Source: Corythucha ciliata
Lineage: Eukaryota; Arthropoda; Insecta; Hemiptera; Tingidae
Direction: 5' to 3'
NCBI GenBank assembly: GCA_038030265.1
Contig: CM075939.1
Coordinates: 50,635,253 to 50,699,252, forward strand
DNA length: 64,000 bases
The notes beneath the pieces were generated by a model, which did no database searches, was not told the origin of the DNA, and saw nothing but the letters and a program-made list of their open reading frames with translations. Both the position numbers and the translations under genes were made by a program. Shown piece by piece: positions 45,271 to 55,891 of the stretch (position 1 is the first letter of the stretch; every line of letters starts with the position of its first letter).

Positions 45271-47865
45271 GCGGCCTTCCCTTTTGGCAAGGAAAGGACC
45301 ATTTTCTCGTAATAAATTCAACCTCAAAACACGTGTCATATAACGAGGATACTCTTGCAGTTTCGGTCCCTTAAATAGCAGTCACAGTCTGGGTGAACAG
45401 GGGAGGGGGAAATAATCCAGAAACGAACTCAATTGACGACCCTCGAAAACTAGTAGGTTTAACTAGGCATTTGGCCTTCCATAAAAATACAGAAAACCTT
45501 GAATTTTCATTGTACAAACACACTTTTTGCGTCGGAAAAATACTTGTGACGATACTTGTGTTTTTGGCCGCTTTGGCACGTTTCAAGGGTCTTAAAGAAT
45601 TTTCTCGCACATAATCGACAGTTCTGAAATCGGTAGATGCAGTCGGATCTCTCTAAATCCGGTATGAAGTCGAGAAAATAGGCTGAAACCAAGCAGAAAC
45701 GCTACTGACCCCCCCCCCCAATAAAACTTTATTTTGAGATTCGACAACTCATAATTTCATAATTACAACCAGGCATGAAACAGGCTATACGCTATACAAA
45801 GGCCCAGTGACTTGGACATCGGATATTTTGCCACCCACCCTTCACCCCTACTCTGGAATCTTTGCTTTGAATTTTTGCTGTGAAACTGACAAAACTGCAC
45901 ATAAACAACCATATAAATGTTCCAACCAAGCAGGAAACTGGGATATTTTATGCCTCAGATTCTGACTAGAACAACCGTAAAACGCGTGCTTCAGCCCATA
46001 AACCATGAATTTGGCTCTATAACTGACGATTTCAGTTTCCCTGAACGTGATTACTGGTTTTTTTTTAGCTAAAAAACTCGTAGAAGTGCGGCACAAACTG
46101 ACTACTCAGTCTGAAAACTGTTAATTCAATCGCAGAAACCAAGTTTTTGGGATTTTCCTGTCTCAAAACCACCATCTGCCGATCATACTAATAAGCTTAC
46201 CCAAAGACCCTGATTATTTTGCCAAATAGCTTGAAATATTTCACCGAGAAACACAATTCTACCATGAGCTACCAGTTTCATGTCTCATACATCAGAAATC
46301 ACGTTGTTCTCCCCAAAACCGGAATATTGAGCGTTTAAACCGACGCTTTGGGCCAAGAATAGTTAAATTCTGCCCATGAAACGGAATAAATTGGCTTTAA
46401 AATTGACACTTCAGCTTCGGAATGTTATTTGTGGTTATGAAATGAATAACTTAGCCAAGAAACGCACAGAACGTAGTTTCAAGCAAGAAATTTTGGGTGA
46501 TTTCTCAACTTCGAACCTATCGATCACTGCCGCGAAGGAGCTCCTCCCCAGATCCGCTCTTCAGCACTTTAAGTATATTTGACGGTTTCAGAGTTTCAGG
46601 TTAAAGAGTGTTTCAGGTTGATGAACTATCATTTTGACTTTCTTTGGGGAAAGTGCTCAGCCAGAATAAGCTCACGAGCGAAAAATGAAGGTTTTCTTTT
46701 CGAATAGTTCTTCTAGAAAGCCACGCGTTCTTTTTTTTAAGTGAAGCAGAGGATTGAAATTGAATCGGCTAAATCCCCCGAGTTTCACGTAATGTCACTC
46801 CCACTGAACTCGAAGGCAAAATGGATCCAGCACTGAAAATAGGAATCCAAAAGCTATTTCCGATCTATCATGAGTTGGTTAAAGATTGAAGTGATAAGCA
46901 GGCTGGGCGTTCTCGAAGGTTTAATTTACTGCACAAAGAAGCCCAAGAGGCTGTAGTAAATGAAGAGGAAAAAAAAAAAAAAAAAAATAAGGGAAAAGTG
47001 GAAAGGAAGAATGTCAACGAATTTGACAACAGCCCAAAAGATCTTTTTCTCTATCAGAAAAACCCATCGTCGGTGCACGGCTCGAACCGGGAAGAAAAAT
47101 AAACAGCTTCACCTTTCTCTCTGATGTATGATCAGATTAAACTTTTTTCTTCTATTTGGTGGACCAATATCCCCCTCCCACCACCGACTGCCAACCTTTT
47201 CACCCTGATACCGTCGTCTTCTTACAATTTCTGCAGACGTGTTAACATTATCTCCGGGTGTTATTATGAATATTTTAACACTTGAAGCGCGCTGCAAGAG
47301 AAAACACTTTATCCAAGGCGAGTGGTGGAAAGTTTCAAGGTGCGTATGGAAATGTTAACCACGGCAACTCAAACCACTAACCCATACTCGGCTCACCTGC
47401 GCTTGGAGGCCACTCAAAGACAAAAAAAAAGAAGAAGAAAAAAAAAAAAGTGCAGTTTAAAAGGGCGAGTTGAATCAAACGCACCTTTCCTTTCATTAAA
47501 AAAACAAGGAACACACCGCTTTTGTGGTAATTATTTAACGAGAAGGATGAATAAACAAAGTCTGAGCATTTAGCCCAGTGTCCAGTAAAATAAGCAATAA
47601 AAGGGGGGGGGGGGTGAGGTTGCAATAATCTGGGTAGATGATGTTTTTGGTTTCAAGTTGTCTGGGGTGGTGTAAGTACGACGTGTTCAAGTTTTTGACC
47701 ACGAAAAACATCGGGATCACCCTTAAATTATAGAAAAACTGCGACATTTTGGAACTTTTTGGCACTTTTTCGCTAAACCAGCCGGTTTTTGGTAGTGACT
47801 ACGAAGCAACTTTGTAATGGGATATCCCCCGGCGTGGCTATCGACGCGGGTCATGGGGATTGTGC
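45271..47865. other. No gene; S3 satellite at 45880-46600
   Basis: 45880-46600 is a second, degenerate S3 array of ~21-bp units (e.g. CATGAAACGGAATAAATTGG, CCCAAAACCGGAATATTGAG). The flanks carry a C11 run (45709-45719), an A18-like run near 46970, a purine tract near 47430 and a G12 run (47603-47614). Open frames here are repeat-derived. Confidence 0.5.
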
Positions 47866-50340
47866 CAGGCGTGGATCCAGAGTCAGCTTGAGGGGGGGGG
47901 CATATTATGAGTCCATCCGGCCCCCTCCCCAAGAAATATACCACACGTCACACAGTTGATAGACATACACAGTTTTCAATGGTCTCAATCACTGATAATT
48001 GGAAAATTATGGAAATCCAAAGGCCGGAAAAGTGAAAAAAAAAAAAAACAGCAACATTCAACGTAACGTGAACTATTAGTTTGGCAAAAATATGCCTCCC
48101 GCCGAATGAAGTGAACTCAGCGCACTGATGGAGGGGAAGCTCTTATGTCCCACGGCTAGCACTGTGATTTTAACCCTCAAAATTTGGTTTTTTGGCGAGC
48201 GAAATCCGGGATATTACGGTGAAACCAGCAAAAAACGGTTCTTAGTGCGCAAAATTGGCGCAATCGGTCACTGAAATAGGCCTCCCAGCAAAGTTGGTTT
48301 AATGGCAAACAAATTTACCCAAATTGGCCGTTGGTAAAATTGACAGTCTCCACATGAAATTGACGATTTGCTCATAAAATTGAAAATTTCCTAATAAAAT
48401 TGACAATTTCCTCATAAAATAGACAATTCCCTATAAAATTGATTATTTCCTTATAAAATTGAAAATTTCCTCATAGAATTGACAATTTCCTCATACAATG
48501 GACAATTTCCTCATAAAATTGACAATTGCCCAGTAAAATTGATTATTTCTGCATAAAATTGAGAATTTCCTTATAACATATACAATTTACTCATAGAATT
48601 GACAATTTCCTCATAAAATTGACAATTTCCTAGTAAAATTGACAATTTCCTCATAGAATGGACAATTTCCTCATAAAATTGACAATTTCACAATAAATTG
48701 ATTATTTCTTCATAACATTGACAATTTCCTTGTAACATGTACCATTTCCTCATAAAATCGACAATTTTCCCACAAAATAGACAATTTCCTAATAAAATTG
48801 ACAATTTTTTCACAAAACTGTAAATTTCCTCATAAAATAGACAATTTCCTCATAAACGTCGTCATTTCCTCATAAAACTGCCAATTTCCCCGTAAACGTG
48901 ACCAGACGTTTTCTGATAAAATTCACGAGTTCCTCGTAAAATTGACAATTTCCTTGCAAAGCGTACAATTTCCCCATAAAATTGACGATTTCTTTATAAA
49001 ATTGACAATTTTCTCATAAAACGGACAATTTCCTCATAAAATTGGCAATTTTCTCATAACATTGACAATTTCCTCATATAAAATTGACAATTTCACCATA
49101 AAATAAAAACATTCCTCATAAAATTTATTATTTCCTCATAAAATCGACAATTTCCCCATAAAAGTGACAATTTCCTCATAAAAGAGACAATTTCCTCATA
49201 AAACGGACAATTTCCTCATATAATTGACAATTTTCTCATGAAATTGACCATTTCCTCGTAAAATGGACAATTTCTCATAAAATTGACAATTTCCTCATAA
49301 AATTGACAATTTCCTCATAATATTGACTATTTCCTCATAAAATTGTCAATTTCCCTGTGAAATTAATAATTTCCATATAAAATTGACAATTCACTCTTAA
49401 CATTGGTCATTTCCGCGTATAATGGGCTATTCATATTAAAAATGATAAGTTTAAATCCAAAATAAACGATCACCAATTAATGTATTAACAATTAGTCACG
49501 GGACAAAATTAATAAGTTCGAAGGACCATAACTAAATCATTGAGGATGAGTTACAATTTCCACGTTAAATTGACAATTTTAGCTTCGAATTGACAAAAAT
49601 TTTGAATTAAATTGACAATGCGCTTATAAAAAGGTCAATTTGAAAATTTCCTCGTGAAACTGAAAATTTCGTCCTAAAATTAACGATTCCTAAAAAATTC
49701 ACGGTTTCCTCTTGAAAGTAACAATTTCCAATTCGAACTAACAATTTCCTTACAAAATTGGAAATTCATTCAAAAAGGGCAATTTTCTCATTATACCTAT
49801 TGACAGTTCCTCATACAATAATGTGTCATTTCCTTCATAAAATTGAATATTAGCTTATCAAACTGACAATATACTCATCAAATTGACGCCTTTTAGACTG
49901 AAAATTTCCTCATTAAATCAACCATTATGCTCATAAGCTTAAGATGCCTTACAAAATTGAAAGTTTTCTCATAAAACAGACAATTTCGTTATGAAGTTGC
50001 CCATTTTTTCGTGATACCGACGAGTTTTTTTTATAAAATATACAATAATGTCACCTTAACATTGCTCTTGGTGAAGCGTTTCGCATATGTGTTGCCCTTG
50101 ACGCTGCATTTCACGTAAATGTACGCCTTGAATGTGGCGATTCACGTGAGTGTTTTCCCGAATGTTTCGTTTTGCCCGCCGTGGGGCATGTTGCGTATAG
50201 TTTACAAAGTTGTGCCGCGGCCTTTCGAAAAGTTTTTCCCCCACAAAGTGACGTTTCTGCTAAAGTTTGCCCTTGGCTGGACCTTTTCGCATAAATTTAT
50301 CCCTTGACGTGGTCGCATCGATGAGCGATCGTCAGCATAA
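47866..50340 (-). mobile_element. hAT-B': inverted, truncated copy of hAT-B
   Basis: Starts CAGGCGTGGATCCAGAGTC, the inverted tip of hAT-B's right end. It then runs in mirror order through the same subterminal block (GTTCACGTTA..CCCGCCGAAT), the 20-bp satellite and the GCCGCGGC/ATTCACGTGA block. The matching opposite tip (TAGATCCGCCACTG-like) was not found after 50340, so this copy is probably truncated. A G9 run is at 47892-47900. Confidence 0.75.
48340..50045 (+). repeat. 20-bp satellite S6
   Basis: Units are AAAATTGACAATTTCCTCAT, about 85 in tandem with point changes and a few indels. AAAATT and AATTT tracts lie about 10 bp apart within each unit. The reverse-oriented array is at 52540-54945. 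Confidence 0.92.
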
Positions 50341-51054
50341 AATACTCGTTAAACGCCAAAATTTACAATTACCCTGAAATGTGGTCCCACAGCCTTTCTT
50401 GTACACGTCGCATGCCAAACTAAGAAGAATCGTCCTGCCGCCATCAAGCGAACTTGTGGGTTCACGTTTTGAAAGTCCGAAGGTCCCTGGCGGAATTCAT
50501 CTTTATACCCGTAACCGGCCACAGGTATTTCGTGTGGTGTCGGATTCGGCGAGTTGGTGTTAAACGAATCTTTCGGAAATATATATCACGCGACGAGTGG
50601 ACGCAGTGAAACGAAATAAAACTCGTATGGACACGTACACGCGGGAAAGAACCGAAAACCCTTCACGTAAAAACTTTAAATTTGAACACTGCAATCTTTC
50701 TCCCAATTTAACAATATTGCACATCATGTCGTACTCGTTCAAAGTTACCCTTTAAGTCGTTGTTTAGTCCCACACGTAAAATAAGATCAAAACTTTAAAA
50801 GGAAGCTTCCGATTAGGTACACGCAAGTGCGCGCTTTAATATCATAATTATTAAATATACGTTGTGTTTACTCCTTTCAGCGATTCAGTAATTGTACACC
50901 CTGAGTAAAATCCTAAGTCATGAACAACGAAAAGGAAAATAAAGAGGAAGAACCTAAGTAAATTAATTACAACTTTTCGAATTGGACATTTCGAACAAAA
51001 CGAGTCCAAAGTGTGATTCGGAGGTGTCGTGGTTTCCAAGATAAAGCTCATCAA
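50341..51054. other. No gene seen
   Basis: A spacer of about 0.7 kb between hAT-B' and LINE-B. Open frames here have no recognisable domain; the minus-strand frame from 50851 is coding-like only from 51055 on. Confidence 0.45.
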
Positions 51055-51482
51055 ATTTATGTAAGTGGACCGTCCCTTAACGAAACCATGCTGTTCCGGG
51101 GTGATGACATGCTTAAATTTCACACTTAAGAAGTTAGCTACAAAGGAATCCACAACCTTGGCGACAATCGAGCATTTTACAACCGGCCAGTAATTAAGCA
51201 TATAATTTTTCAGACGTTTTTTGTATATGGGAACCAAGAACGACGTCTTCCATTGAGAGGGGAAAATGCCCTCCCTGAGAGACCTGTTAAACAGAATCCA
51301 TAAGGGAAGACTATAAGAGAATCGTAACAATTCTTAAGAAACGACACAGGCTCGCAAAGAGACTGTTTTTGAGGCGGCGAAGCCTGTATTGAATCTTCTC
51401 AACCGAAACTGACGATAACGCTACGTCAAAAAGATCCCTTGGCAACCCAGAAACAGCAGGTGAGATCTACCGAGATGGAAAC
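51055..51482 (-). pseudogene. LINE-B: reverse-transcriptase fragment, right part lost to Gypsy-2 insertion
   Basis: The minus strand matches LINE-A from about 6002 to 6420: LWILFNRSLREGIFPSQW, SFLVPIYKK, PVVKCSIVAKVVDSF and HGFVKGRSTYINL. Homology stops near 51055. At 51482 it is cut by Gypsy-2's 5' LTR. The next ~21 bp of the LINE (GAAACTCAGAAAAGTTATCG) are found beyond the 3' LTR at 60444-60464, proving the insertion. This copy is 5'-truncated there and dead. Confidence 0.9.
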
Positions 51483-51637
51483 TATTATATACCCGATTAT
51501 TAATCCATGGGCATGCGCCACTCAAAACGTATACATCTCATTTGCCCCCTCGTTAGTTGGTCATGAGCTTCTTACAAATATACATCTCACCTCATGAAGG
51601 CGTTTTCTTCCTACACTATCCTCCCTCATACATAACA
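51483..51637 (+). repeat. Gypsy-2 5' LTR
   Basis: 155 bp. It differs from the 3' LTR at CCACTCAAAACG (versus CTCGAAACG) and CTACACTATCC (versus CTACTCTATCC). Confidence 0.95.
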
Positions 51638-51655
51638 GTTGGCGACGAGGATCAC
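51638..51655 (+). other. Gypsy-2 primer-binding region
   Basis: GTTGGCGACGAGGATCAC directly follows the 5' LTR, where a tRNA primes minus-strand synthesis. Gypsy-1 has a similar TGGCGACGATGG in the same place. The primer tRNA was not identified. Confidence 0.7.
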
Positions 51656-51952
51656 CAGGCTATTAGGGTTGCCAGATTTGAAAAGCTCGAAAACCGGCCA
51701 ATACATATATATACAAGTCGTGTATTACATAAATATATACCGGGAGACCCACTGTAAATTGAACCCAGGCCACTCCCATGCGCGGACAAAAAATAATTGA
51801 CTGTGAATGTGTGAACCAGTATGTGTATGTTCACAGGTTCAATTTGAGGAGGGCCTAATAGCGTTTTCGATTCCCCAAAAAATCTGCCTCGAGACAGTAA
51901 ATTTCCATACGTTTTCTCTTAATTAAATACGTTAATGTGAGAAAAAGAACCT

Positions 51953-52026
51953 GCCACGGAGCGGGAATCGAACCCGGCGGACACCGTATCTCCGGTACGG
52001 CTCTTAGACCACCAAGACACCGCGGC
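51953..52026 (-). tRNA. tRNA-like sequence (pseudogene or SINE head)
   Basis: The minus strand folds as a cloverleaf: acceptor GCCGCGG/CCGTGGC, D stem TCTT/AAGA, anticodon stem CCGTA/TACGG with loop CCGGAGA, T arm GGG-TTCGATT-CCC. The B box GGTTCGATTCC is perfect, and a T5 run lies just downstream. Position 33 is C rather than T, the T stem has one mismatch and one base is unpaired before the acceptor, so a functional tRNA is unlikely. If real, the anticodon would be GGA (Ser). Confidence 0.55.
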
Positions 52027-52057
52027 GACCAGGAACTATTCAACTCCGGGCCATCTC

Positions 52058-55000
52058 CAGTGGCGGATCTAAGAGAGGGGCCACAGGGGCCATGGCCCCT
52101 CCCTTGGAGTCGAGGTCACTTGCGAAAAAAAAAAAGCATCAAAACCTCCTCACCTTAATTTTAGGGTCATTTTCTCTTAGGTCCGAGGGTCTTGAGAGAT
52201 GCGAAATACTGATTTACTCAAGGGGAAAACTCTCGCGAATGGTCTCACAGAAGAAAATTGACGTTGAACGCCACCACTTCAAGGGCAAAATTTATGAAAA
52301 AGGTGACGCCAAGGGCAAACTTATAAGCGAAACGTCACATTGTGAGGAAAAAAAAAAAAACTGTTTAGAAAGGCCGCGGCACAACGAGTGAACCGCGCGA
52401 AATGCCCCACGGCGGCGGGCAAAACGCAAACATTCCGGGCAAACACTCACTTGAATCGCCACATTCAAGGCAAAATTTACGTGAAAGGCCGCGCCAAAGG
52501 CAACAAATATGCGAAATGCTTCACCAAGAGCTCGTCGGTTTCACTAAAAAATTGTCAATTTCATAACGAAATTGTCTGTTTTATGAGAAAACTTTCAATT
52601 TTATAAGACATCTTAACCTTATGAGCATAATGGTTGACTTTATGAGGTAATTTTCAGTCTAAAAAGTATCAATTTGATGAGTCCATCTTCAGTTCAATAA
52701 GGAAATAGTCAATTTTATGAAGAAAATGACATATTGTATGAAGAATTATCAATATAATGAGAAAATTGCCCCTTTCGAATGAATTTCCAATTTTTTAAGG
52801 CAATTGTTAGTTCGAATTGGAAATTGCTCATTTCAAGAGAAAATCGTAACTAGGAATCGTTAATTTTAGGACGAAATCGTCAATTTTATTAGCGCATAGT
52901 CAATTTAATTAAAAACGTGTCAATTTGAAGCAGGCATTGTTAATTTGACGTGGAAATTGTCAATTTCACTAGAAAATTATTTATTTTTCGTCCTTTTGGA
53001 ACTTATTAATTTTGCCCCAATGCAATTTTGCATTTTGGGCAATGGGCAATTGCCCTTTTTATGATTATTGTTAATGCAGTAGTTTCGCAGTAGATCGTTT
53101 CGAAATTATCAATTTTACGGGGAAATTGTCCATTTTATGAGGAAATTGTCCATTTTGTGAGGAAATTGTCAATTTTATAAGAAAAAAGTTAATTTTGTGA
53201 GGAAATTGTATGTTTTATAAGGAAATTGTCTATTTTATGAGGGAACCGTGAATTTTATTAGGAAATTATATGTTGTATGAGGAAATTGACAATTTTACGA
53301 AGAAATTGTCAATTTTATGAGGAGATTGTCAATTTTGTGAGGAAATATCCAATTTCATGAGGAAATTGTCTATTTTATGAGGAAATTGTCAATTTTATTA
53401 GGAAATCATGAATTTTATCAGGTAATTATATGTTTTATGAGGAAATTGACAATTTTATGAAGAAATTGTCAATTTTATGAGGAAATTGTCAATTTCATGA
53501 GAAAATTGTCGATTTGATGAGGAAATATCCAATTTCCAGACGGAAATCGTGAATTTTATCAGGAAGTTATATGTTTTGTGAGGAAATTGTCAATTTTATG
53601 AGGAAATTGTCAAGTTCATGAGGAGATTGTCAATATGATGAACAGCTAATCTCGGAAAATTTGTTTGCCAGTAAACCAATTTCGCTGGTTGGCCTACTTC
53701 AGTGACTGATTGCGCCGATTTTTTGCACTAAGAACCGTTTTTAGCCGGTCTCACTCAATAAAAAAAGTAATTTCCTGGATTTCGCTCACTAAAAAACCCA
53801 ATTTTTATGGTTACAATCGCAGTGGTAGCCGTGGGACATAATGCTTCCCCTCCGCAAATTGTTACTTTTATGAAGAACTAATACATTTTATGGGAAATTG
53901 TCTATTTTATGAAGAAATTGACAATTTCATGAGGAAATCGTCCAATTTATGAGAAAATTGTCAATTTTGCAATTAAATTATGTATTTTATGAGAAAATTG
54001 ACAATTTTACACGGAAATCGTCAATTTCGTGAGGAAATTGTATGTTTTATGAGGAAATTGTCCATTTTGGAAATTGCCTATATTAAGAGGAAATTGACAA
54101 TTTTATGGGTAAATTGTATATTTTATGAGGAAACTGTCAATTTTACGAGGAAATAATCAATTTCAAAGGGATATTGTCTACTTTATGAAATTGACAATTT
54201 GGTACGGAAATCGTCAATTATATGAAGAAATCGTCCATTTTGTGAGAAAGTTGTCAATTTTATGCGAAAATTGTATATTTTATGAGGAAATTGTCAATTT
54301 TACGAGGAAATCATCAATTTTGTTGGGATATTATCTATTTTACGACGAAATGGTCAGTTTTATGAGGAAATTGTCAATTTTATGTGGAATTGTTAGTAGG
54401 ACGAAATTGTTATTTTCACGAGAAAATTTTCGTTTTTATTAGCAATTGACATTTTTATTGGCGCATTGTCATTTTAATTAAAACTTTGTCAATTTGAAGC
54501 AGAAATTCTCAGTTTGGAACTGTAATTGTTAATTTCACGAAGAAATTAAAACTTATCCCCAAATTGAGGAATTTTTGGTCCTTGGAACCAAAAAATTAAA
54601 AGTTATTAATTTCAACCATTTCTCGATAGGCAATTACCCTTTTGGTGATTATTGTTAATACAGTAATTGGTGATCGTTATTTTGGCTTTAAACTTGTTAT
54701 TTTTAGTATGAATAGCCGATTGTACGCGTAAATGATCAATTTTAAGAGTAAATTGTCAATTTTATGAGTAAATTGTCAATTTTATGAGGAAATTGTCAAT
54801 TTTATGAGTAAATTGTCAATTTTATCAGTAAATTGTCAATTTTATCAGTAAATTGTCAATTTTATGAGGAAATTGTCAATTTTATGAGGAAATTATCAAT
54901 TTTGTGTGGAAATTATTAATTCCATGAGGAGACTGTCAATTTTATGAACAGCTAATCTCGGAACATTTGTTTGCCAGTAAAGCAATTTCTCTAGGTGGCC

Positions 55001-55422
55001 TACTTCAGTGACTTTTTGCGTCGGTTTTTCGCACTAACAACCGTTTTTAGCTGGTTTCACTCAATAAAAATGTAATTTCCATGATTTCACTCACTAAAAA
55101 ACCCAATTTTGAGAGTCACAATTGCAGTGTTAGCCATGGGGCTTATAAGACCTTCCTCTGCATCACTGCGCTGAGTACACTTTATTCGGCGGGAGGCATA
55201 TTTTTGCCAGACTAATAGTTCACGTTACATATTGAATGTTGTTTCTCCCCCCCCCCCACTTTTCCGGCGTTTGGGTTTCCTCAATTTTCCGATGTTTCAA
55301 TTATCGGAGATTGAGAACTGTGTCTGTCTAGGAACGGTTTGACGTGTGGTATTGGTAGGTGCGAGGGCCGAATGGAGTCATAATGTGGCCCCCTCCTTAA
55401 GCTGACTCTGGATCTGCGCTTG
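52058..55422 (+). mobile_element. hAT-B: satellite-bearing hAT-like element (3.4 kb)
   Basis: Ends are CAGTGGCGGATC and, inverted, CAAGCGCAGATC. A perfect 8-bp duplication GCCATCTC is at 52050-52057 and 55423-55430. Contents are a left block with GGCAAA-rich words (52270-52530), the S6 satellite and a right block ending GCTGACTCTGGATCTGCGC. No transposase. An inverted relative is at 47866-50340 and a short relative may be at 60843-61210. Confidence 0.87.
52540..54945 (-). repeat. 20-bp satellite S6, reversed
   Basis: Units ATGAGGAAATTGTCAATTTT, about 100, split by a ~220-bp non-satellite block at 53640-53860 that also occurs, directly repeated, at 54948-55165. Confidence 0.92.
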
Positions 55423-55891
55423 GCCATCTCTTTCCCCCACGACAACACAACAATACAGTGACTGAACCGCTGGAACTGACAATACAATAGGCCCTATCTA
55501 GGCTGAGAGTTAGCGCGGTGCCGGCCTGCACAAGTCACACGAAAGTCACGAAATCATCCCCGACGTTTTAAAGAAATAAAATCTTGTCGCTAAGTTCCCT
55601 TACGAATAATTTAATGAGGAAAAATTATTACAAAATGAGCAAATCCGAAAACCGGCTTTACTTAAGGCCGGTCGAGGGTCCGGCCGGCATCCGGCCTCGG
55701 ACTTCCAAAACCGGCCAGGCCGGTCGAAAACCGGTCATCTGGCAACCCTACAGGCTATTCGCGTTCGCGATGTTTTCGGGACTTTCCCGCGATAGTTCTG
55801 TGTCTGTGTTAATTTCAGTTATTTTCTACGCTTCAGTTTATTTTATTTTATTCTTTTTACATTTCATTGTCTGCATTGCTCTCGGGACGCC

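Larger units (their letters stand above)
51664..55750. mobile_element. hAT-A: hAT-like element in Gypsy-2 leader, itself split by hAT-B
   Basis: TAGGGTTGCCAGAT forms both ends (inverted). A perfect 8-bp duplication CAGGCTAT is at 51656-51663 and 55751-55758. Net of hAT-B it is about 0.7 kb, with AAAACCGGCC-type words near both ends, a tRNA-like sequence and no transposase. Confidence 0.9.

Noticed and set aside
47040..47110. SINE or tRNA gene suggested by a B-box-like GGTTCGAGCC on the minus strand
   Set aside because: No A box, cloverleaf or repeat boundary is visible around it.
48340..50045. Possible CRISPR array because of many short direct repeats
   Set aside because: Units are contiguous with no spacers, degenerate, and the context is eukaryotic transposons; this is satellite DNA.
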